Source of the DNA: Chersky-840 sp036511675
GTDB taxonomy: Bacteria > Actinomycetota > Acidimicrobiia > Acidimicrobiales > UBA8190
Assembly: GCA_036511675.1 (NCBI GenBank)
Contig: DATCBU010000117.1
Location: 10,860 to 74,859, forward strand
Length of the DNA: 64,000 nt
Direction: 5' to 3'
This document shows, piece by piece, positions 42,614 to 54,077 of the stretch. The position numbers and the translations under genes were made by a program. Below the pieces are notes generated by a model. It searched no databases and was not told the DNA's origin. It saw nothing but the letters and a program-made list of their open reading frames with translations. Each line of letters starts with the position of its first letter. The stretch's first letter is position 1.

Positions 42614-42982
42614 CTACCAGCGTTCGACGAGGTGCTCTCGACCCGGGGGAGGCTCGCAGGGCTCTGGCCAGAAATCGGTGACCTTGGTGATGACGCCGCG
42701 GTCGAATTCGAAGAAGGCGACGGCGAGCGACGACTCGTCGGCGAGACTCCACCGGAAGAGCAGACTGCCGTTTCGCTCGTCGCCCAGGACCACGCGGGGC
42801 TCGAGATGCCAGTCCCCGGGAAACTCGGCGTTGAACGTCACGTAGCGGTCGCGACCCCGGATGCGCTCGCGGGTCTGGGGGATCTCGTAGACCACGTCGG
42901 GATGGAGGAGCTCGGCGAGGCCGGCCCAGTCCCGGCCCTCGAGTCGCTGCGCAAAGGCGGCTACGAGCTCCTTACCGGTCAC
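42614..42982 (-). CDS. SnoaL/NTF2-like protein
   Basis: The 122-residue NTF2-fold protein starts at GTG 42982. A first helix (LVAAFAQRLEGRDWAGLAEL) is followed by LHPDVVYEIPQTRERIRGRD, the segment typical of SnoaL-like proteins, and strands with FRWSLADESSLAVAFFEFDR. It lies 40 bp downstream of the 189-residue gene at 43023 on the same strand. It is the third protein of this fold in the window. Confidence 0.8.
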   Translation of the reverse strand: MTGKELVAAFAQRLEGRDWAGLAELLHPDVVYEIPQTRERIRGRDRYVTFNAEFPGDWHLEPRVVLGDERNGSLLFRWSLADESSLAVAFFEFDRGVITKVTDFWPEPCEPPPGREHLVERW

Positions 42983-43022
42983 GCCTCACACCATACGACC
43001 GGGAGGATGGGGGGCAACCCCG

Positions 43023-43592
43023 TCAGGAGGCCCGAGCCTCGCCGGTGACCCGCTTGCGGATCTCGTTGACGCGCGGACGTGCCTTGATGACCTTCCTTCG
43101 CAACGCCACCGACCCTTGGGTGTCGTAGGCCCGACGAAGGTCGAGGATGTCGCGGACGTCGCGCCGGGGTGCGGCCGCCACCACCGCGGCACTCATTTCG
43201 TAGGCGCTCTCGGCGTCCAGGCAGGCGCCGATGAGGAAGTCGGTCTCGTCCCCGTCGTCGGTGGCGGCCAATGCCAGCATGGCGCTCACCATCACGTCGA
43301 GCGCAATGGTGGCAACTCCCGATCCCCCGATGGCCAGCGTCGACCCGATGGCATCGGGCGGGTCCAGTTGCTCGGCGGGCGGTTGTTCGGTACGCAACGC
43401 TTTGACGGCATACCCGATGGAGCCGACTGCTTCGTGGGCCGACCTCGCCATGTGCCGTGACGAGGCGTCGTCACCCTTGTCCAGCGCAACACCAAGATCC
43501 TCCATGGTGGCGTGGGCACGTTCCAGCTCGAACGCCAGTTGCACGGTCTTCTGTCGCCAATCGTAGGGACGTTGGTGCAGTTGGACTGCCAT
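43023..43592 (-). CDS. Helical protein of unknown family
   Basis: The ATG at 43592 with GGAGG eight bases upstream gives 189 residues. I do not recognise it. It is rich in helical segments (QKTVQLAFELERAHATMEDL, RQ-like later runs), contains a short Gly/Ser stretch (STLAIGGSGVATIAL), and ends in basic residues (KVIKARPRVNEIRKRVTGEA). No membrane segment is certain. It is divergent from the Rpf-like gene across 232 bp. Confidence 0.6.
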   Translation of the reverse strand: MAVQLHQRPYDWRQKTVQLAFELERAHATMEDLGVALDKGDDASSRHMARSAHEAVGSIGYAVKALRTEQPPAEQLDPPDAIGSTLAIGGSGVATIALDVMVSAMLALAATDDGDETDFLIGACLDAESAYEMSAAVVAAAPRRDVRDILDLRRAYDTQGSVALRRKVIKARPRVNEIRKRVTGEARAS

Positions 43593-43824
43593 GAGATGCC
43601 TCCGGTTCTGGGTGCCCCAGCGTCGGGCGCGCAGCATGAGCAACAACGGCTGCTGTTCGGACCGTACCCGTCCTCGGTGTGTTCTTCGCACGATGGACGC
43701 ACAACTGTGCGCACCGGTAGATGCACTCTGGGCGCGTGGGCGCATCCTGGCCCAACCGTGGGACATCCGAGGCTGTTGCAACACGAGTGACGCCTCGATC
43801 CCAGCGTGAGAACGGTGTTGGTTT
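43593..43824. promoter_or_regulatory. Divergent promoter region with one inverted repeat
   Basis: No gene is supported. CGCACA (43698-43703) and TGTGCG (43706-43711) form a near-palindrome spaced by two bases, the sort of site bound by a dimeric regulator. The region separates the 189-residue gene and the Rpf-like gene. Confidence 0.4.
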
Positions 43825-44928
43825 GTGAATACCCCCATTGACAGCTACTTTCGCAGGGTGCCTCGTGCCTGGTTCACAGCGACGGGGAGACGAGGCGGAC
43901 AATGGCGGGCAGCGCGCATCGTCCCCGTCGCGCTCCTCTCTGCTCTCGTCGGAACGAGCTCATTGACGGTGCTCGTTCCGCAGCGCGCCGCAGCTGATCC
44001 TGTCGGCGCTCTCAAGGCCCAGGCGAAGGCGATCGCACAGAAGTTGGTGCAACAGCAGTTGGAGATCGACGCGTACCAGCAGCAGTACTCGGTGGCGTCG
44101 GCGAGAGTCGCCGCCGACGCGCAGGCCATCGCGCAGGTCGACCAACAGATTGCACAGGACCAGCAGCAGTACAGCGCGGACACAGTCCAGGTGCGCCAGC
44201 TCGCCATCACGTCCTATATGAACGGTGGAGCGCTGACCGGGGCGGATGCGGCGCTGTTCGAGGGCAATGCGGAAGAGGTGCAGTCGGCGAACGAGTACGA
44301 CGCCATCGCCACCGGCAACATCAACAACGCGCTGGACCAGCTCCAGAGCGCACAGGCCTCGTTGCAGGCTCAGCAGGCGGCGCTGCACCAACAACAGGCC
44401 AAGGACCAGTCGGATCAGACGGCCAAGGCCACCGCACTCGGCCAGGCCAACGACACCGAGCTCGCCATGCAGTCGGCGCAGAGCCTCGTCAGCGGCCGCC
44501 TCGCCGCCGCGGTAGCCGCGCAGACCGGCGCCGCCGACGCCGCCGCCGCGGCCGCGGTGGCTGCGGCACAGAGGGGTGGGTCAAAGCCGGGGCATGGTGG
44601 GACCAAGGCCGGGCCGGGCGGCGGGGGCACGACGGGCGGGGCACCGGGTCCCGCCATCGGGGACCCGACGCTTCCTCCGTTCCTGCAATGTGTCGTGCAG
44701 GCTGAGTCGCGCGGCAACTACGGCGCAGTGTCACCCAACGGGATGTACATGGGGGCCTTCCAGTTCAGCCAGTCGACGTGGAACTTCGCGGCCCGGGCCG
44801 CCGGCCTGCTGTATCTGATCGGCGTGCCCCCGAACCAAGCCTCGAAACCCGAACAGGACACCTTGGCCGTGGCGCTGTTCGCCCTCGACGGCCAGCAACC
44901 GTGGCTCGGGGACCGCTGTAGCGCGTAG
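43825..44928 (+). CDS. Coiled-coil protein with Rpf-like transglycosylase domain
   Basis: The 367-residue protein (GTG 43825) has an N-terminal signal segment (about 30-55, PVALLSALVGTSSLTVL). A long Gln/Ala coiled coil (about 60-230) follows, with heptad-like QQQLEIDAYQQQYSVASARV, then a Gly/Lys-rich linker. The C-terminal domain (about 280-367) is resuscitation-promoting-factor-like: LQCVVQAESRGNYGAVSPNG carries the catalytic Glu, followed by MGAFQFSQSTWNFAARAAG and the closing LGDRCSA. It is probably secreted and cleaves peptidoglycan, with the coiled coil acting as a spacer or regulator, as in PcsB- or RipA-type hydrolases. Confidence 0.85.
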   Translation: MNTPIDSYFRRVPRAWFTATGRRGGQWRAARIVPVALLSALVGTSSLTVLVPQRAAADPVGALKAQAKAIAQKLVQQQLEIDAYQQQYSVASARVAADAQAIAQVDQQIAQDQQQYSADTVQVRQLAITSYMNGGALTGADAALFEGNAEEVQSANEYDAIATGNINNALDQLQSAQASLQAQQAALHQQQAKDQSDQTAKATALGQANDTELAMQSAQSLVSGRLAAAVAAQTGAADAAAAAAVAAAQRGGSKPGHGGTKAGPGGGGTTGGAPGPAIGDPTLPPFLQCVVQAESRGNYGAVSPNGMYMGAFQFSQSTWNFAARAAGLLYLIGVPPNQASKPEQDTLAVALFALDGQQPWLGDRCSA

Positions 44929-44931
44929 CGC

Positions 44932-44959
44932 AGGCGCGGGGCGGCGCTGCGTGCTGCGC

Positions 44960-44961
<2 letters not shown>
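44932..44961. terminator. GC hairpin between convergent genes
   Basis: AGGCGC (44932-44937) pairs with GCGCCT (44956-44961), overlapping the metH stop. It lies between the Rpf-like and metH stops and may terminate both transcripts. There is no U-tract. Confidence 0.35.
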
Positions 44962-48523
<3,562 letters not shown>

Positions 48524-48661
48524 GATCCCGACAGTCTACGGCCAGTGGTCGAGTTCTCTCTCCTGGCGAGGCCGGGATGCGGTCGCCCGGGGAGTTCCGG
48601 GGAGAGGTGCAGAGGCGGGGGCCGTCGGTGGGTGGGGGGCAGCGGGTTACGATGCGGCGCC

Positions 48662-49261
48662 GTGGTGAAGATCTATACACGCAAGGGCGACGACGGCACC
48701 ACCGGGCTCTACTACGGGGGTCGCGTCCGCAAGGACTCGCCGGCCATCGAGGTCAACGGGGATGTCGACGAGGCCCAAGCGGTGTTGGGCCTGGCCCGCG
48801 CCGAAGCCGAGCCGGGCTCGGAGCTCGATGACATCCTCCTGAGCCTCGAGCGCGACCTGTGGGTGCTCATGGCCGAGGTGGCCACAGCCCCGGACAACCG
48901 TCACAAGCTCGTGGAAGGGACGTCTCTCGTGACCGATGCCATGGTGGGCGCCCTCGAGGTCCACATCGACGCGCTCAACGAGCGCTTCGAGATGCCGGCC
49001 GAATTCGTGGTGCCGGGGCAGAACCGGGTTTCCGCCGCCCTGGACGTGGCCCGCACGGTCGTGCGTCGAGCCGAACGGGAATGTGGCGGCGCGTCGCTGG
49101 CATCGGGGTCGCACGTGGGGCCCTATCTGAACCGGCTGTCGGACCTGTTGTGGACGATGGCGCGCTGGCAAGAGGGTGAGCACGTCGCGGCGCGCTCGAT
49201 CGGGCACGCCCCTGGCGCCGCTGGTGGCGGTGCGGCCGGTGCCGGCGCAGGTGAGGCGTGA
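48662..49261 (+). CDS. Cob(I)alamin adenosyltransferase (PduO-type)
   Basis: The 199-residue protein starts at GTG 48662 with VKIYTRKGDDGTTGLYYGGRV, the ATP-binding opening of PduO-type adenosyltransferases. It includes EVNGDVDEAQAVLGLARA and AERECGGASLASGSHVGPYLNRLSDLLWTMAR, the cofactor and subunit-contact segment. It makes adenosylcobalamin, which methylmalonyl-CoA mutase uses; that gene lies in the window. The C-terminal tail is Ala/Gly-rich. Its stop overlaps pepA by four bases. Confidence 0.93.
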   Translation: MVKIYTRKGDDGTTGLYYGGRVRKDSPAIEVNGDVDEAQAVLGLARAEAEPGSELDDILLSLERDLWVLMAEVATAPDNRHKLVEGTSLVTDAMVGALEVHIDALNERFEMPAEFVVPGQNRVSAALDVARTVVRRAERECGGASLASGSHVGPYLNRLSDLLWTMARWQEGEHVAARSIGHAPGAAGGGAAGAGAGEA

Positions 49262-50895
49262 GCCCGGCCGGGCCGCCGACGCGCTCGGCACTGCTCGGGG
49301 TGGCGTGGGCCGCCGCCGAGGATCCCGCCGCCGTAGCCGAGGCGGCGGGCGTGGCCGTGGCCGTGGTGGGCATCCCCGTCCTCGAGACTCCCGATGGGCC
49401 AGTGGTGGCAACCGGGGTCCCCGCCACGGTGGTCGTGAGCACGGGAGGGGACGCGCTCTCCACCGCGCTCGACGCCGGGCGGGCCCGCCAGCGCGGGTTC
49501 AAGGGCAAGGTGGGTCAGACCCTGACCGTCGTGGGGGAGCAGAACCCCCAGGGGTCGTTGGGTGCCGAAGCGCCCGCCGTGGTGTTCGTGGGGTGTGGCA
49601 CCTTCGACGGGGGTGCCGGGGGGCCGAGTGCGGCCAGCGCGTTGCGCCGGGGCGCGGCCGCCCTGGTCCGCGCCGGCGGGAAGTCGGGGGCCGCGGTGCT
49701 CATCCTTCCCGCCTCTCTCGCCGAGGGGGTCGGCTCGGGCCGCGCCGCGGTGCAGGCCGTCGTGGAAGGGGCGGTCCTCGCCGCCTACCGATTCGTCTCG
49801 CACAAAAGTGACGGCGAGGGAGGCGGGGTGGAGCGGTTCGTGGTGGCCGGTGCCGGCCTCGACGCCGCCGAGGCGGCCGAAGGGGCCCGGCGCGGTGGGG
49901 TCGTGGCCGATGCCGTGGGCCTGGCGCGCGACCTGGTGAACGAACCGCCGAGCTCGCTGACGCCCACGCGTTTCGCCGAGGCGGCCGAGGATCACGCCGC
50001 TGGTCGTGCCGGAGTGACCGTCGAGATCTGGGACGAGCAGCGCATCGTCGACGAGCGCCTGGGGGGGCTGCTGGGCGTGGCGCGAGGCTCGGCCGAGCCG
50101 CCCCGTCTGCTCAAGATCTCCTACGAGCCCCGTGACCCTTTGACCGTAGACGGACGCGTCCCGCACGTGATCTTGGTGGGCAAGGGGATCACCTTCGACT
50201 CCGGAGGGCTGTCGCTCAAGACCCCGGACGGCATGACCACCATGAAGACCGACATGAGCGGGGCGGCGGCGGTCCTGGCGGCGGTATCGGCCTGCGGCGA
50301 GCTCGGGGTACGGGTACGGGTCACGGCCATCGCGCCGACGACCGAGAACATGCCCGGAGGTCGGGCCACCAAGCCCGGCGACGTGCTCACCATCCGCAAC
50401 GGCAGGACCATCGAGGTGCTCAACACCGATGCCGAGGGACGTCTCGTCCTCGCCGACGGGCTGTCGCTGGCGGCGGAGCTCGAACCCGACGCCATCATCG
50501 ACCTGGCCACGCTCACTGGTGCGTGCGTGGTGGCGCTGGGCATGTCCATCGCCGGGGTGTTCGGTTCCGATGACACCCTCATCGGTCGGGTCCGGGCTGC
50601 ATCGGACCGGGCCGGCGAGGGGACGTGGACGCTGCCGCTGCCCGAGGAGTACAAGTCGCACATCGACTCGGAGATCGCCGACATGAAGAACGTCGGCAAG
50701 GGAGGCCAGGCCGGTGCCATCTCGGCCGCCCTTCTGCTGGCCGAGTTCGTGGGCGACGTGCCCTGGGTGCATCTCGACATCGCCGGCCCGGCGCGCTCGG
50801 ACGAGGACAATGGGATCCTCACCAAGGGCGGGACCGGCTTCGGGGTGCGCACGCTGTTGGAGCTCCTCGAGAACTACGCGGTCGCCCCGGACTGA
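49258..50895 (+). CDS. pepA: Leucyl aminopeptidase (M17)
   Basis: The 545-residue metallopeptidase has the catalytic C-terminal domain: VGKGITFDSGGLSLKT (Lys and Asp metal ligands), TTMKTDMSGAAAVLAA, the signature NTDAEGRLVLAD (Asp and Glu ligands), and GVDLATLTGACVVALG-like helices with KGGTGFGVRTL near the end. The N-terminal domain is less conserved. It hydrolyses N-terminal residues, preferring leucine. The GTG start overlaps the adenosyltransferase stop. Confidence 0.93.
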   Translation: MSPAGPPTRSALLGVAWAAAEDPAAVAEAAGVAVAVVGIPVLETPDGPVVATGVPATVVVSTGGDALSTALDAGRARQRGFKGKVGQTLTVVGEQNPQGSLGAEAPAVVFVGCGTFDGGAGGPSAASALRRGAAALVRAGGKSGAAVLILPASLAEGVGSGRAAVQAVVEGAVLAAYRFVSHKSDGEGGGVERFVVAGAGLDAAEAAEGARRGGVVADAVGLARDLVNEPPSSLTPTRFAEAAEDHAAGRAGVTVEIWDEQRIVDERLGGLLGVARGSAEPPRLLKISYEPRDPLTVDGRVPHVILVGKGITFDSGGLSLKTPDGMTTMKTDMSGAAAVLAAVSACGELGVRVRVTAIAPTTENMPGGRATKPGDVLTIRNGRTIEVLNTDAEGRLVLADGLSLAAELEPDAIIDLATLTGACVVALGMSIAGVFGSDDTLIGRVRAASDRAGEGTWTLPLPEEYKSHIDSEIADMKNVGKGGQAGAISAALLLAEFVGDVPWVHLDIAGPARSDEDNGILTKGGTGFGVRTLLELLENYAVAPD

Positions 50896-50903
50896 CCGAT
50901 GCC

Positions 50904-50922
50904 GACGCCGCCCCGCGGCGTC
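50904..50922. terminator. Strong 8-bp hairpin between convergent genes
   Basis: GACGCCGC (50904-50911) pairs perfectly with GCGGCGTC (50915-50922) around the loop CCC. It lies between the pepA stop and the stop of the minus-strand ACT-domain gene, the expected site of a bidirectional terminator. Confidence 0.65.
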
Positions 50923-51673
50923 AGGAGGCGCGGCCGGGATGCGCCAGACCGGGATCGCGGTCGGTCATCTCCGCCCAGCGGGCGTCGGCGAGTTGGGCTA
51001 GGGCAGCCAGGTGGGCGCGCTCGCGTGTGCCGAAGCGCCAGCCCGGACGGCCCACGGCCAGGACCAGGTCCCAGGCCGTGAGGTCCACGAACCCGACGTC
51101 ACCGCCTTCGGGCCCTATGGGACGAAAACCGGCGTCTCGGGATCCGTCGTCTTCGCCGCCGGTGCTGGCGTTGGCCGGCCCACGATCGGATTCGGGGCCG
51201 GCGGTGCGCGCCTCGGTGAGCGAGGAGGAGAGCCATTGCATCGCCGGCGGGCGACCCTGGGACGCGATGACCGAGAGCGCCTCGACATCGACGACCGCGC
51301 TCCACGTGGCATCGAGCTCGGCACAGACCCGTCGGACCAGAGCGCCCAGGACCCCGTGCGGGGTGCGTTCCTTCAGGATCATGAGCGCCGTGGTGTAGGC
51401 CTCGAGCCGTCGATCATGACGACGCCCCGACACGGGACGGACATCTTGGAGCGCCACACCGTCGACCTCGGCGATCTCGCTGAGCAGGAGCGATAGGTGG
51501 TCTCCGTCGGCGAGTTCCACGACGAACTCGTCGACGGCCTTGCCGTCACGGTGCTCGACGACTTCCACGGCCACCAGGTCGCCGCGCACCGCTCCAATCC
51601 GACTGGCGACGGCGCCGAGCGCGCCCGGCCTGTCGGGCAGCTCCACCCGGAGCAGGAACGTCGCCACTGTCAC
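50921..51673 (-). CDS. ACT domain-containing protein
   Basis: The 250-residue protein starts at GTG 51673. An N-terminal ACT domain (about 1-80) reads FLLRVELPDRPGALGAVASR, the ligand-binding form seen in amino-acid-sensing enzymes. The rest (about 85-250) looks like a GAF- or regulatory-type domain without clear motifs, with a Gly/Asp-rich loop about 165-185. It probably binds an amino acid and controls another protein. No enzyme domain is attached, so it is likely a stand-alone regulator. Confidence 0.78.
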   Translation of the reverse strand: MTVATFLLRVELPDRPGALGAVASRIGAVRGDLVAVEVVEHRDGKAVDEFVVELADGDHLSLLLSEIAEVDGVALQDVRPVSGRRHDRRLEAYTTALMILKERTPHGVLGALVRRVCAELDATWSAVVDVEALSVIASQGRPPAMQWLSSSLTEARTAGPESDRGPANASTGGEDDGSRDAGFRPIGPEGGDVGFVDLTAWDLVLAVGRPGWRFGTRERAHLAALAQLADARWAEMTDRDPGLAHPGRAS

Positions 51674-51803
51674 AGACTAGGGGTGCCACGTGAACGCTTC
51701 GTTTCCGACGTGCGACACGGCCGTGAACCGGAACCCGTAGGTACCGGGCTCGGGACCACCGGGGGGTGCGAGCGGACCACGGGGAGTGCGCGAGGTGCCG
51801 TGT

Positions 51804-52538
51804 TCACGAGGGGCGAACCGATCGTCCGGCGTGGACGGCGCCACCAGTACGAGCCCTGTTGCTGGTGGTGGCGTTGGTCTCGTGCGCCCGGTATGCCCAT
51901 GCCCACTGGGCGGCTTCGTGGGCGATGGCGGGATGGACCTGCCACCGGACCAGTTGGAGCTCGACCTCGGGTCGGTCGTGGCTCGACGCCAGGAGGGCGA
52001 GCGCCAGGCGCCGGGCCGTGCGGCGGGCTTCGTCGAGCACCGGGGAGGAGCGGGCCGGGATCATCCAATGCGCATGGCGGTTCTGGAGCGATTCGGGCAG
52101 CCGCTGCAGATGGCGCTGCGGCATCGGCGGGATGCGGCGCCTGACCGCCAACGTGGTGGGCCCTTCGCGCCGAGCCATCTCGAAGGTCACACAGCGCGCC
52201 AGTGCCCGACGGAACGGGGACTGACGTCCGGCTCGGTCGCCGAGCCCCAGGGCGCGGGCTGTGTCGGCCAGGTCGAGGTCGAAGCCGGCGGGGTCGTCAT
52301 CGAGCCCGGCCGCGAACCGCCGCATCAACCAAGTGCAGGTCGGCCCGATGATCCCGAGCCAGAAGGTCTCGACATAGAGCGACCGGGGGTCATAGCCCAG
52401 TCGATCGATGACCGGGTCGGGCCACCCCACGATCCGGATGCATTCCGGCACCGACTCGGGCTCGAGCTCCGACCCGGACTCGGCAACGGAACGCACGACG
52501 GGACGCACGACAGGGACGGGGACGGGAACGACGGACAT
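51804..52538 (-). CDS. Uncharacterised actinobacterial protein
   Basis: The 244-residue product starts at ATG 52538 (GGAG eight bases upstream). I recognise it only as a type of hypothetical protein found in this group, with WPDPVIDRLGYDPRSLYVET, FWLGIIGPTCTWLMRRFAAG and an Arg-rich C-terminal half. The Pro/Val-rich start looks like a linker or an extension. No catalytic motif is seen. It is downstream of the CAP-like gene on the same strand. Confidence 0.6.
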   Translation of the reverse strand: MSVVPVPVPVVRPVVRSVAESGSELEPESVPECIRIVGWPDPVIDRLGYDPRSLYVETFWLGIIGPTCTWLMRRFAAGLDDDPAGFDLDLADTARALGLGDRAGRQSPFRRALARCVTFEMARREGPTTLAVRRRIPPMPQRHLQRLPESLQNRHAHWMIPARSSPVLDEARRTARRLALALLASSHDRPEVELQLVRWQVHPAIAHEAAQWAWAYRAHETNATTSNRARTGGAVHAGRSVRPS

Positions 52539-52588
52539 GGCTGCTCCAGCTCACGGTGGACGGGACAGGAGCACCCTCGCGCCCGCGC

Positions 52589-52624
52589 CTCGCCGTCAAC
52601 CTCGCGGTCAACCTCGCCGTCGAC
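52589..52624. repeat. Three imperfect 12-bp tandem repeats
   Basis: CTCGCCGTCAAC, CTCGCGGTCAAC and CTCGCCGTCGAC occur in a row in the gap between the CAP-like gene and the 244-residue gene. On the minus strand they read GTTGACGGCGAG-like, with TTGAC cores, so they may be part of a promoter. Their role is not clear. Confidence 0.6.
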
Positions 52625-52672
52625 CGCCCGATGTCCTGACCGCGGTATTGCACGAGCACGCCCACGCCTCAC

Positions 52673-53704
52673 TCAGCGCGCCCCCGCTGCTTGGGACTGG
52701 GCCCAGGTATAGGTGTAGGTCGGGGTCCCGGTCATCAAGGCGAACAGGACGGCGTCGCTCGTCCACGGGCTGTCCGAAGCCACAGTGGCCTCGGCCGCCC
52801 CCATGACGAGGGTGCTGTGCGACGCCGCGATCACCGACGCGTTGAACCCCAGGATGTTGTCGCGATGTCCCCAGCACGACCCGGGATTTGCGGCGCTGCA
52901 GTCGATGTCTCCGGATCCGGGCCCGTCGTCGTACAGCCAGTTGTAGTTCGAGCCCAGCGGGCCCGCACCCTCGCCCCAGTTCGAGGCCCATCTCGTCACG
53001 GTGGTCCCGGGCGGCACCGACGCCGGGGTGGGGTCGGTGTTGGCGGCGGCCGCGTTCTGGGCATCGGTGTCGAGCTGCGCCACCATCCCGACCACGGGCG
53101 GCAGGCCCCGGTCGACACGCTCGATGTCGGTGAGGACGAAGAGTTGCTCGGCCGGAGACAACGCCGTGTAGTCCGACGGGAGCACCATGGCGCCGAGGCC
53201 CTCGATGGCACGCGCCGCCGCGGTGGCCTGCTCGGTGGCGGCGATGCACGGCGCCGACTCGGTGCCGGTTTGTCGACAGGTCGCCGCGAAGTTGGGTGAC
53301 TCGGCGATGTTGGCGGCGGGGCTGGTGGGCGGCAGGATCGGATGGGACTTCGCCGGTTTCACCGGCGGGGTCGTGGTCCGCGGTGTGGTCGGAGGGGGCG
53401 TGGCCCGGGTGGTGGGCGGCGCAGCCGCTTGTGGTGCAACGGTCGCGACCGGGGTCGTGGGGGCGACGAGCGCGGGAGCGGTGGTGGTGGGGGCGAGCGC
53501 CTGGGGGTGGAGGAAGCCGATCGAGGGCCGCGACGCAGCTGATCCCGCCGTCGGCGGGGTCGCGGATCGGGCCGGCGCAGGCTCGAACGCGGTCACGATC
53601 ACCAGGGTCAGGGATACCAGCGTGACTGCCCCGACCAGGGCGGACGTGCCCGTCACGGGCATGCGGCGGAGCAGGACGCGAGGGCGCGTCTCAGAGCTCG
53701 ACAC
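52673..53704 (-). CDS. Secreted CAP/SCP-like protein with Thr/Pro stalk
   Basis: From GTG 53704 the 343-residue product has an N-terminal arginine-rich piece, a membrane helix (about 14-40), a Thr/Pro/Ala stalk (about 75-130), and a domain with AEQLFVLTDIERVDRGLPP, NTDPTP, WASNWGEG, YDDGPGSGDIDCS and SCWGHRDNILG, the CAP/SCP (PR1-like) signature with His and Glu residues. Such proteins are extracellular and bind lipids or act at the cell surface. The ORF extends upstream to a TTG at 53782, but that start is weaker. Confidence 0.8.
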   Translation of the reverse strand: MSSSETRPRVLLRRMPVTGTSALVGAVTLVSLTLVIVTAFEPAPARSATPPTAGSAASRPSIGFLHPQALAPTTTAPALVAPTTPVATVAPQAAAPPTTRATPPPTTPRTTTPPVKPAKSHPILPPTSPAANIAESPNFAATCRQTGTESAPCIAATEQATAAARAIEGLGAMVLPSDYTALSPAEQLFVLTDIERVDRGLPPVVGMVAQLDTDAQNAAAANTDPTPASVPPGTTVTRWASNWGEGAGPLGSNYNWLYDDGPGSGDIDCSAANPGSCWGHRDNILGFNASVIAASHSTLVMGAAEATVASDSPWTSDAVLFALMTGTPTYTYTWAQSQAAGAR

Positions 53705-54077
53705 ACCCTGGTTGTCGGCATCGCCCGCGACCCGCTTAAGACCCTCACCGAGTGTGGCACCCGATATCCGTAGAAAACACAACGGAAAACGCGGGAATGG
53801 GGATCGCCGATCACCCTCAGCGGTGGCACATCAGCCGTCGTCTGTGCAAGTCGATGTCATCCCCGACCGGGTCTGACTAGCACTGCCACCACGCCTAGGA
53901 TCGTCAGTGGTGTGCGTGCGCAGTTGATGAAGGGGGTACGCCCATCGAGTGACTGCAGGTCAGCCTGCGGGAGGGCTGCACGTCGAGCGTGCGCCACACC
54001 CGGGTCGGCGAAGTCGTGACCGACCTGTGGGTGGAGCGGGGTCGCCGTGATCTCGCAGGGATCGGAGTACTGAGTTG
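53705..54077. promoter_or_regulatory. 373-bp divergent region, no gene supported
   Basis: I see no supported gene, RNA or repeat array. The first 100 bases are less GC-rich (AAAACACAACGGAAAAC near 53774) and probably hold the CAP-gene promoter on the minus strand. A possible 29-residue ORF (GTG 53989 to TGA 54078) overlaps the GGDEF start by one base but is too weak to call a gene. Confidence 0.4.

Noticed and set aside
48524..48661. A possible cobalamin riboswitch upstream of metH or the adenosyltransferase.
   Set aside because: No B12-box-like core or suitable multi-helix fold could be placed by eye in this short divergent gap.
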